From: Methylobacterium sp.
GTDB taxonomy: Bacteria; Pseudomonadota; Alphaproteobacteria; Rhizobiales; Beijerinckiaceae
Length of the DNA stretch: 59,831 nt
Assembly (NCBI RefSeq): GCF_019750675.1
Contig: NZ_JAIEOF010000052.1
Coordinates: 1 to 59,831, forward strand
Direction of reading: 5' to 3'
Below the pieces are notes generated by a model. That model was not told where the DNA came from, did no database searches, and worked only from the letters and a program-made list of their open reading frames with translations. Both the position numbers and the translations under genes were made by a program. Below, piece after piece: positions 1 through 6,388 of this stretch (position 1 is its first letter; the number at the start of each line of letters is the position of its first letter).

Positions 1-86
1 TCATGGAAAAGCCCTTCGCCTTCGAGACCCTCCTCGACATGATCCCCCCCCACGGCCGCCGTCGGGCGTGCGAGGTCCGCTCCTGA
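1..86 (+). CDS. C-terminal end of a receiver-domain protein (partial)
   Basis: Only the last 27 or so codons are present, and the gene starts outside the window. The visible peptide begins with the Lys-Pro-Phe triplet typical of the end of beta-5 in response-regulator receiver domains, followed by a helix-like segment and a short basic tail. It is probably the end of a response regulator or hybrid histidine kinase. The conserved Lys is visible; the phosphoacceptor Asp is outside. The frame is open from base 3 to the TGA at 84-86. Confidence 0.6.
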   Translation, partial: MEKPFAFETLLDMIPPHGRRRACEVRS

Positions 87-140
87 GGGTGATCGACAGC
101 GGGCGAAGGGGCAGTTGCGGCGGAGCCTTGACCCCGGCTG

Positions 141-467
141 TCACCACCCTCCGGCGGCCTGCGTAAGCGCCGCCTTCGGAGAATCCGCCGCATCGTCGGG
201 CCAATGCCGACAATGCCTCAGCGCCAGCGTCTCGCACGGATGATGGAACAGGTAATAGCCAAACGCCGCACTCGCCTCGCGCGCGGGCAACGGCTCGAAA
301 CCATACGGCAGGCCGTCGTCCTCACGGAAGTTCGCGCCGAAAGACCAACGGTCCGCACGAATGAAAGGCGGGATGAGCATTGTCTCGCGCACGGCGCAGC
401 ACAGGCCGGGTTCTCGGCGGTGCTGGAACACGCGGTAGGAAGTCACCGAAACTCGTCCCGTCGGCAT
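141..467 (-). CDS. hypothetical protein, 108 aa
   Basis: I do not recognise the family. The start is set by an AGGAG about 9 nt upstream of the ATG at 467; an in-frame ATG at 488 is possible but less well placed. The protein is rich in aromatic residues and Arg, with two adjacent Cys near residue 24 and a His/Cys-containing segment (FHHPCETL, RHCRHW) near the C-terminus. No signal peptide or membrane segment is evident. It is followed on the opposite strand only by the partial receiver gene. The composition looks like a genuine protein rather than a GC-driven shadow frame, but no function can be assigned. Confidence 0.55.
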   Translation of the reverse strand: MPTGRVSVTSYRVFQHRREPGLCCAVRETMLIPPFIRADRWSFGANFREDDGLPYGFEPLPAREASAAFGYYLFHHPCETLALRHCRHWPDDAADSPKAALTQAAGGW

Positions 468-546
468 CCGATCCACTCCTTCGCCCATCCGGGCTTGGCG
501 GCGAGCAAGCAGCCTTGGATCGCGCCGCCGCCCGGGCGAGCCTCCG

Positions 547-858
547 TCAGGCCGCCTTGGCGAACGCCGTCTGGGCCACCTCATGGGACAGCGATGATGC
601 CTCGCTGCGATAGTCCGACACCCCCTTGGTCACGAAGGTCGTCTGGAGCGTGACGGCATCCTCGAGCGATCCGCACCGGGCCAGGGCCGTGAGATGCTCC
701 GCCTGGGCCTGGAGTCGTTGGCCCGTGAAACGCATCGCCTCCGCTGCCAGGCGCAACGGAAGGTCGATCACGAGGGCGTGCCAAACGGTCAGGCTGGCAG
801 CCAAGGGCGCAGTCGAATCGGTCGCGGCATGAGGGCGCGACGGATGAGCCGTTTGCAT
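547..858 (-). CDS. phasin family protein
   Basis: The 103-aa protein has the pattern of the alphaproteobacterial phasin family: an amphipathic helical body with regularly spaced hydrophobics (residues about 20-95), an EAM.F...RL...AE.L..LA.C core, and a QTTF....SDY segment typical of these proteins. Phasins coat polyhydroxyalkanoate granules, and related proteins act as stress-associated helical bundles. The start has AGGAG 7-8 nt upstream of the ATG at 858. A perfect FixK-type box lies 63 nt upstream of the start codon, at the right distance for activation. Expression under oxygen limitation is therefore inferred. Confidence 0.8.
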   Translation of the reverse strand: MQTAHPSRPHAATDSTAPLAASLTVWHALVIDLPLRLAAEAMRFTGQRLQAQAEHLTALARCGSLEDAVTLQTTFVTKGVSDYRSEASSLSHEVAQTAFAKAA

Positions 859-914
859 GTCGATCTCCTGGCATGACGTCGACGCCTAGGGTGCCAGATA
901 TCGGCACGGACCTT

Positions 915-928
915 TTGATCGAGATCAA
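915..928 (-). promoter_or_regulatory. FixK/FNR box for the phasin gene
   Basis: TTGATCGAGATCAA is a perfect match to the TTGAT-N4-ATCAA consensus. Its centre is 63.5 nt from the phasin start codon. A class II site at -41.5 would give a leader of about 22 nt. Binding by the Crp/FixK-type protein at 1958-2644 is inferred. Confidence 0.75.
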
Positions 929-1021
929 GGCAGCCGAGAGCGGAGCCCCAGTATGGGCGATTATAGGAATTTATACCGCTAAAGCACGCAAAGGGCAGGG
1001 ATGCTGCCTGGAATGATGGTT

Positions 1022-1035
1022 TTGACTTGAATCAA
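1022..1035 (+). promoter_or_regulatory. FixK/FNR box upstream of the SPW gene
   Basis: TTGACTTGAATCAA matches TTGAY-N4-ATCAA. Its centre is 118.5 nt from the SPW start codon, further than at the other boxes here, so the leader would be about 77 nt. It lies 94 nt from the phasin box in the same divergent intergenic region (859-1146), which contains no other gene I can support. Confidence 0.65.
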
Positions 1036-1146
1036 GGCTGCGACCTGTCGCGAGATGATTGTCCTCGGATGGAGGCGACGGGACGTCTGTCGCTCGGCTC
1101 CCGGTCGGTCTTGCCTCCGAGGAGTCCTTCTTCCGAGGAGACGTCG

Positions 1147-1515
1147 ATGCGTACCATCGAGAACCAGGCCGAGGACGCGGTCCTGAACGGCCTGAACGTC
1201 TTTCTGGGCATCGCCCTGTTTCTGGCTCCCTGGTACTTGGAGCTGGGCAGCGATTCCGTTGCGGCGCGGAACGCCTTCGTCTGCGGCGCCGCGATCGCCA
1301 TCATCGCCATGCTGGCGCTCAGCAAGTCCTACGACTGGGAGGAATACCTCAATCTCGCCGTCGGCCTCTGGGTGGCCGCGGCGCCGTGGGTGCTCGGCTT
1401 TGCCGACCTGAATGTCGTCGCGGGCGCTCACGTGATCATCGGCCTCGCGGTCTTTGTCCTGTCCGGGTCCGAGCTCTGGCGACTGTACCGGTCCCCGGAG
1501 GCGCGGTCCGTCTGA
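1147..1515 (+). CDS. SPW repeat integral membrane protein
   Basis: The 122-aa protein has two copies of the SPW pattern: a hydrophobic helix followed by APW (FLAPWYLEL near residue 27 and AAAPWVLGF near residue 79), each starting with Asn-x-x-x-G. Four transmembrane helices are predicted by eye. The start is the ATG at 1147, preceded by GAGGAGA. The upstream frame is open, but that stretch looks non-coding and contains the FixK-type box. SPW proteins are small membrane proteins of unknown biochemical role, often found near stress genes. Confidence 0.8.
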   Translation: MRTIENQAEDAVLNGLNVFLGIALFLAPWYLELGSDSVAARNAFVCGAAIAIIAMLALSKSYDWEEYLNLAVGLWVAAAPWVLGFADLNVVAGAHVIIGLAVFVLSGSELWRLYRSPEARSV

Positions 1516-1608
1516 TCGGAGCGTGTTCATCGAACAGGGGCTGCGCCGACCCGTGACGGCCGGCGCAGCCGCAGACTCCACGGCTCCTGATTGCTGCGAA
1601 CCACGGTC

Positions 1609-1833
1609 ATGCCGTCCGATCCACTCGCGATCCTCCTGGCTGCGGCGTTCACATCCGGCTGTGCCTCGATCCACGCCCTGCGCCATCACGCCGAGGCCCT
1701 GACCTTCGTCCTGGCCCTGCTGGTCTACGCGCTCGCCAGCGCCGTCGTGTCCCTGCTCGCGGCCCGCTTCGCCCTGCTCATGGCGCCCGACCACGCCGGC
1801 GGATGGATACCCGTGGCGTTCGGCGGGGGCTGA
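1609..1833 (+). CDS. possible small membrane protein, 74 aa
   Basis: This is a short frame with a hydrophobic N-terminal segment containing a Cys that could suit a lipobox (residues about 7-18), a second strong hydrophobic stretch (about 31-53), and a Gly-rich tail. No convincing ribosome binding site precedes the ATG at 1609 or the in-frame TTG at 1591. It sits between the SPW gene and the Crp/FixK gene. It may be a real inner-membrane peptide or a chance frame in GC-rich DNA. Confidence 0.3.
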   Translation: MPSDPLAILLAAAFTSGCASIHALRHHAEALTFVLALLVYALASAVVSLLAARFALLMAPDHAGGWIPVAFGGG

Positions 1834-1957
1834 CGGTCGACCCTGGGACCTACGTGGTTGCCCTTAGGGGGCGGCCCTTAAGAAGCGGGCCGGAATGGTC
1901 TTGCCGCGCAGGCGCGGCCAACTTCGTCCTCATCCGATCCGGACGAGGAGCGAAGCG

Positions 1958-2644
1958 ATGGCCACCCCGATGACGCGACCCTTTCCGTCGTTCGACCCCG
2001 TGAGCCCGCCACTCGCAGGCGGACGCGAGGTCGCCCTCTTCGCGGGGTGCCCCGAGCTCCTCGGCACCCCCTTCTCCTACGGCCGCGAGGAGGAGATCTA
2101 CGGCGAGGGCGAGGACGCCGACGTCGTCTACCGGGTCGTCGAAGGCGCGGTCCGGACCCACAAGGTCCTCGGCGACGGGCGCCGCCAGATCACCGGCTTC
2201 CACCTGCCGGGCGATCTCTTCGGCTTCGAGCAGGGCGAGGCCCACCGGCACTCCGCCGAGGCCCTCTCGGACACCAAGGTCCTGATCTTCCGGCGGTCGG
2301 CGATCCAACGCGCCGCCGCCCGCAACGCCGAGGTTGCCTGTCACCTCTGGAACATGGCCACCCGGGGCCTGCGTCACGCCCAGGACCACATGCTGCTGCT
2401 CGGCCGGCGCTCCGCCCTGGAGCGGGTGGCGACGTTCCTGATCGACGTCGACGAACGGCTCGGCGGGACCGGCACCTTCGCGCTGCCGATGACCCGGCGC
2501 GACATCGCCGACTACCTCGGCCTGACCATCGAGACCGTGTCGCGGACCCTGTCCCAGCTCGAAGAGACCGGCGCCCTCCTGCGTGCCGGCGGACGTCGCG
2601 TCAGCCTGCGCCGCCAGCGCCTTCGCCGGGTCGTCGAGGACTGA
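1958..2644 (+). CDS. Crp/Fnr family regulator, FixK-like
   Basis: The 228-aa protein has an N-terminal cyclic-nucleotide-binding-type beta roll (about 40-135), a dimerisation helix (about 140-170) and a C-terminal winged helix (about 175-225). The recognition helix carries Glu-Thr-Val-Ser-Arg, which matches the ExxSR of FNR/FixK proteins that read TTGA half-sites. The N-terminal Cys cluster of true FNR is absent (one Cys near residue 31), so it is not an obvious Fe-S oxygen sensor and resembles FixK. The start at 1958 is favoured by GAGGAG 8 nt upstream. Matching boxes sit in front of at least five neighbouring genes, so this is probably their activator. No box was seen in front of the gene itself. 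Confidence 0.88.
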   Translation: MATPMTRPFPSFDPVSPPLAGGREVALFAGCPELLGTPFSYGREEEIYGEGEDADVVYRVVEGAVRTHKVLGDGRRQITGFHLPGDLFGFEQGEAHRHSAEALSDTKVLIFRRSAIQRAAARNAEVACHLWNMATRGLRHAQDHMLLLGRRSALERVATFLIDVDERLGGTGTFALPMTRRDIADYLGLTIETVSRTLSQLEETGALLRAGGRRVSLRRQRLRRVVED

Positions 2645-2693
2645 CTGGCGCCGCCCCATGAGGCACGAGCCGCGATCGAAGCTCATGCTGGGC

Positions 2694-2707
2694 TTGACCC
2701 AGATCAA
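2694..2707 (+). promoter_or_regulatory. FixK/FNR box for the 2761-4600 operon
   Basis: TTGACCCAGATCAA fits TTGAY-N4-ATCAA. Its centre is 60.5 nt from the ATG at 2761, matching the spacing at the phasin, stress-protein and ATPase genes. It lies 50 nt downstream of the Crp/FixK stop codon, so the operon probably has its own promoter. Confidence 0.7.
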
Positions 2708-2760
2708 TGACGCTGCACGCGCCTCAAAGAACAAGTCGACAGTTATGCGGAGGATCGAAC

Positions 2761-2982
2761 ATGCCATCGACATCGACGATCAGCCGGGAGATCGTGAAGG
2801 TCGTCAAGCCGGGGATGAAGATAAAGGACTTGATTGCGGCCGTTCGCCAGCGTTGGCCGCAGGTCTCCAAGAAGAAGATCCTGCGCTCGGCCTTTGCGGC
2901 ACTGATCAAGACTGCGGGCAAGAAGGCGAAAAAGACCGGCTCGGATCATCACGACTCCGTGCAGCCGACGCCGACGCATTGA
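2761..2982 (+). CDS. small basic protein, 73 aa
   Basis: This short Lys-rich protein has a central helical region (about 17-55) and a C-terminal basic segment with a KK..KK pattern, then a His/Asp-containing tail. I do not recognise the family. The start is fixed by GGAGG 8 nt upstream of the ATG. The stop is 16 nt before the next gene, so the two are likely co-transcribed behind the FixK-type box. The composition would fit nucleic-acid or ribosome binding, but that is a guess. Confidence 0.65.
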   Translation: MPSTSTISREIVKVVKPGMKIKDLIAAVRQRWPQVSKKKILRSAFAALIKTAGKKAKKTGSDHHDSVQPTPTH

Positions 2983-2998
2983 AGGCGGGGCTTTGCAG

Positions 2999-4600
2999 AT
3001 GTCGAACGGGAGCCAGGCCGAAGTCGCCGACTTCCTGTGGCGGTCCCTGAAGGGATCCGGCCAACCGGTCGACATCATGCGCACGCACATTTCCGAGGTG
3101 TTCCTCGGCAACGGGCGCGTCTTCAAGCTGAAGCGGGCCGTGCGCTTCCCGTACCTCGACTTCTCCTCGGCCGAGCTGCGGCTCGCGATGTGCCAGGCCG
3201 AGTTCGACCTCAATCACAGAACGGCGCCATCTCTCTACATCGGCGTCCATCGGATCACGCGAGAGCCGGACGGAAGCCTTGCGCTCGACGGCCCAGGGAC
3301 CCTGGTCGACGCCGTCGTCGAGATGCATCGATTCCCACAGGAGAACCTGTTCGATGCGATGGCCCAGACCAGCCGGTTGAGCCCGGACCTCGTCACCGCC
3401 CTCGCCCATCGCATCGCCGCCTTCCACGCCAGGGCCGAGGTCAGCCAGCAGCATGGCGGATCCGCGGCCATGGCCGCCCTCATCGACATGAACGACGAGG
3501 CTCTCCGGGCTTCCCGTCTCACGACCGCCCCCGAGGCCCAGGACCTCGCGACGCGCTTCCGTCAGGTCCTGCAGCGGCACCGGATGCTGATCGATGCCCG
3601 GCGCGTCGCCGGCAAGGTGCGCCGCTGCCACGGCGATCTCACGCTCCGCAACATCTGCCTCTTCGACGGGGTGCCGACCCCCTTCGATTGCATCGAGTTC
3701 GACGTGGCCATCGCGACCATCGACGTCCTGTACGACCTGGCCTTCGTGCTGATGGATCTCTGGCATCGCGAGCGGCGCGACCTCGCCAACCTCCTCCTCA
3801 ACCGCTACCTCGACGAAGCCGACGAAACGGACGGCATCGGCCTCTTGCCGTTCCTGATGGCGCTGCGCGCCACCATCCGCGCACATGTCACGGCCGTGCA
3901 GGCGGATGGGAGAGCCGATGATGAGCGGGCCGAGAAGCTGACGGAAGCCAGAGCCTATCTGGATCTGGCCAAGTCGCTGCTCGACGAGGCCCAGGCAGGG
4001 CTGGTCGCCGTGGGAGGACTGAGCGGGTCGGGCAAGTCCACCGTGGCGGCCCTCCTCGCGCCTTGGCTCGGCGCCGCTCCCGGTGCGCGTATCCTTAGCA
4101 GCGACCGCATTCGCAAACGCCTGCACGGAGTGGCCCCGACGACGCGGCTTCCAGCCACGGCCTACGAGACCTCCGTCTCGGAGCGCGTCTACGCCACCCT
4201 CCGCCAGGAAGCGGGCAAGGTTCTGGAGGCGGGGCATTGCGCCATAGCGGACGCCGTTTTCGACCGGCCGGGGGAGCGAGCGGCGATCGAGGCGTGCGCA
4301 AGCGACCTCGGCGTGCCATTCCGCGGGATCTGGCTCCAGGCGCCGACGGCGACACTTTCGGCCCGGATCGAGAGGCGGCGCCTCGACCCGTCCGACGCGA
4401 CCGTCGACGTCCTCGCGGCCCAACTCAAACGCGATTGCGGCCACATCGCCTGGTGGCGGGTCGACGCTGACCTCGCACCGGAAGCCCTTCGGGCCAAGCT
4501 GCTATCGGGGATCTCCTTCGGCGACCGGGACGAAGCGCAGGCCCCCCAACGCGACGAAGCCGTCGTGCCGGAAGCCGCTCTGGACGCCTCCATAACGTAG
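2999..4600 (+). CDS. bifunctional APH-like kinase / AAA nucleotide kinase fusion
   Basis: The 533-aa protein has an N-terminal aminoglycoside-phosphotransferase-like fold (about 25-310) with a Brenner-type motif HGDLTLRN near residue 212 and a downstream IEFD metal-binding segment. It is joined to a P-loop kinase domain (about 335-505) with Walker A GLSGSGKST near residue 343. This architecture (COG2187 plus COG0645) is widespread in proteobacteria, but its substrate is unknown, and drug resistance should not be assumed. The ATG at 2999 is preferred to the TTG at 2993. The last 33 codons overlap convergently with the 3' end of the cysQ-like gene. Control by the upstream FixK-type box is inferred. 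Confidence 0.85.
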   Translation: MSNGSQAEVADFLWRSLKGSGQPVDIMRTHISEVFLGNGRVFKLKRAVRFPYLDFSSAELRLAMCQAEFDLNHRTAPSLYIGVHRITREPDGSLALDGPGTLVDAVVEMHRFPQENLFDAMAQTSRLSPDLVTALAHRIAAFHARAEVSQQHGGSAAMAALIDMNDEALRASRLTTAPEAQDLATRFRQVLQRHRMLIDARRVAGKVRRCHGDLTLRNICLFDGVPTPFDCIEFDVAIATIDVLYDLAFVLMDLWHRERRDLANLLLNRYLDEADETDGIGLLPFLMALRATIRAHVTAVQADGRADDERAEKLTEARAYLDLAKSLLDEAQAGLVAVGGLSGSGKSTVAALLAPWLGAAPGARILSSDRIRKRLHGVAPTTRLPATAYETSVSERVYATLRQEAGKVLEAGHCAIADAVFDRPGERAAIEACASDLGVPFRGIWLQAPTATLSARIERRRLDPSDATVDVLAAQLKRDCGHIAWWRVDADLAPEALRAKLLSGISFGDRDEAQAPQRDEAVVPEAALDASIT

Positions 4601-5350
4601 CGGTCGACCTTCCGGATCGACGATGCTTCCGCCTGCGGCCGTCAGGACGGCGCAACCCGCGGCGGTGTCCCATTCGCGGGTGGCGCCGAAGCGCGGGTAG
4701 AGGTCCGCCTGACCTTCCGCGATGACACAGAACTTCAGCGAGGAGCCCATCGGCCTGCGCTCCGACACGGGCAGCCGCCCGAGGTAGGTCTCCGTATGCG
4801 GGTCGATGTGCGAGCGGCTGACCAGCGCGGCAAGGTGATCGGGCGAGGGCAGGCGAACCTTGATCCGGCGCATCGCGGCGAGATCAGGCAATCCTGCACC
4901 CGGCGCGACGGTGCAGGTGTAGGCCGAAGCCCCGCCAATCCAGAGGCGCTCGAGCATCGGAGCGTAGATCGCTCCTGCCACCGGCCGGCCCCGCACGACG
5001 ATTGCGACGTTGACGGTGAATTCCTTGCGCCCGGCGATGAATTCGCGCGTGCCATCCAGGGGGTCGACGAGCGCGAAGCGGGACCCGATCACCGGGGCAT
5101 CCCCCGCCGCTATGCGCTCCTCGGAGACGATGGGCATTTCCGGGAATCGCTCCGACAGCCGGTCGCAGATGATGCGCTCGGCGGCGAGATCCGCATCGGT
5201 GACCGGTGAACCGTCGCCCTTCCACGTCAATGCGCAACCGGCCGCGAAGACGGCGGCCACGGTCGAGCCGGCGGTCACCGCGACGCAGGCGAGATCCCGT
5301 GCCAGTTCATCCCGGGCGCGACGGGATTCGGTGCCGTCGGTCTCGCCCAT
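4502..5350 (-). CDS. cysQ: 3'(2'),5'-bisphosphate nucleotidase / inositol monophosphatase family (CysQ-like)
   Basis: The 282-aa protein belongs to the Li+-sensitive Mg2+-dependent phosphatase family. Visible motifs are DGSPVTDAD (about residue 45), the metal-binding Glu pair in VSEER, the signature DPLDGTREF near residue 95, and WDTAAG near residue 223. CysQ removes the 3' phosphate of PAP(S) from sulfate assimilation; an inositol phosphatase is the alternative. The ATG at 5350 is preferred to the upstream in-frame start at 5482, which would run into the stress-protein gene. The 62-nt gap to that gene suggests co-transcription. Its 3' end overlaps the convergent kinase gene by 99 bp, and both ends look coding. 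Confidence 0.85.
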   Translation of the reverse strand: MGETDGTESRRARDELARDLACVAVTAGSTVAAVFAAGCALTWKGDGSPVTDADLAAERIICDRLSERFPEMPIVSEERIAAGDAPVIGSRFALVDPLDGTREFIAGRKEFTVNVAIVVRGRPVAGAIYAPMLERLWIGGASAYTCTVAPGAGLPDLAAMRRIKVRLPSPDHLAALVSRSHIDPHTETYLGRLPVSERRPMGSSLKFCVIAEGQADLYPRFGATREWDTAAGCAVLTAAGGSIVDPEGRPLRYGGVQSGFRHDGFVALGGLRFVPVAEGDPR

Positions 5351-5412
5351 GCCTGCGCCTCGATCTCCGCCATCCGACGTGGCTCTCCGCGCGCCCGCCG
5401 GACGTCCCCCGG

Positions 5413-6273
5413 TCAATGTGCCAGGAACAGGGGCAGGGGGCTGCGATTGAGGAGGGACTGCGTCACGCCGCCGAGGAACCATTCCTGGAGGCGTGAATGC
5501 CGGTAGGCGCCCATCACCAGCATATCGGCGCCGACCTCGCCGGCCCGGCCCCTGAGCGTCTCAGCGACGTCGCCGACGACCGGCACATCGATTGCCGAGA
5601 CCCTCACGCCATGCCGCGCCAGGTGGGGAGCGAAGGCGGCGCCGGCTGCGGATGTCGGAAGGTCCTTCTCCCCGACGACGGACACCACTTCCACCAAGTC
5701 CGCCGCGCGCAGGAACGGCAGCGCGTCGTTCGCCGCCCGCGCCGCCTGGGCGCTGCCATCCCAGGCCACAAGGATCCGCCGCGCGGCGTACGCCTCACAG
5801 CCCGGCGGAACCACGAGAAGCGGTCGCCCGCTCCGGAAGAGGATTCCGTCGATCAGGTCTCGGTCGAGATCGACCTCACGCGTCTCCGCATCGAGGATGG
5901 TCAGGTCCGCGAGCCGCGCTCTGGCGGTGAGCCGTGCGACCAGGTCCGTGTAGGCAAGGTATGGCGCCTCGGTCGTACAGGTCACACCCGCGCTGGCGGC
6001 GTCGGCCGCGGCGGATTCGGCGACGGCCTGCGCGAGCTTACGCAGACGCCTGTTTTCGGTCGCGACCAGGTCGTTCACGAACCCCCACGCCCCTCCGGCA
6101 ACAACGGTGAGGCGCCGCGCCGCAGATTGTACGGTGAGGTGGGCCCCCGTCTCGGCGGCGAGCGAGAGCCCGTAGGCCAGGGCGGTTTCGGGCTCGTCGC
6201 CGCGGCCTTCCTCGGTCAGGCACACGAGAACGTCGCGGATTTCCGCATGGCAGGATGAGAGCGGAAGGGACAT
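5413..6273 (-). CDS. universal stress protein, two UspA domains
   Basis: The 286-aa protein has tandem Usp folds (about 12-148 and 155-284). The second ends with the ATP-binding-type pattern MGAYRHSR...GGVTQSLL, close to G-2x-G-9x-G(S/T); the first is more divergent. The start is the ATG at 6273; the longer frame to 6342 would swallow the FixK-type box. Cytoplasmic tandem Usp proteins are common in FixK/FNR and DosR regulons. It is followed by the cysQ-like gene and lies downstream of the P-type ATPase on the same strand, but with its own putative operator. Confidence 0.88.
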   Translation of the reverse strand: MSLPLSSCHAEIRDVLVCLTEEGRGDEPETALAYGLSLAAETGAHLTVQSAARRLTVVAGGAWGFVNDLVATENRRLRKLAQAVAESAAADAASAGVTCTTEAPYLAYTDLVARLTARARLADLTILDAETREVDLDRDLIDGILFRSGRPLLVVPPGCEAYAARRILVAWDGSAQAARAANDALPFLRAADLVEVVSVVGEKDLPTSAAGAAFAPHLARHGVRVSAIDVPVVGDVAETLRGRAGEVGADMLVMGAYRHSRLQEWFLGGVTQSLLNRSPLPLFLAH

Positions 6274-6328
6274 GCGGGGCTCCGGACGTTCTGGCCGCCC
6301 GAGTTTCGCACCGCGGGGCGGTTGCGTG

Positions 6329-6342
6329 TTGATCCATCGCAA
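6329..6342 (-). promoter_or_regulatory. FixK2-type box for the stress-protein gene
   Basis: TTGATCCATCGCAA fits the relaxed FixK2 consensus TTG(A/C)-N6-(T/G)CAA. Its centre is 62.5 nt from the start codon at 6273. One half-site is degenerate compared with the other boxes. Confidence 0.55.
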
Positions 6343-6388
6343 CGCCGGGCGGTCGGGACGCGGCGGCGCCGGGCCGGCCCGGCGGTCG

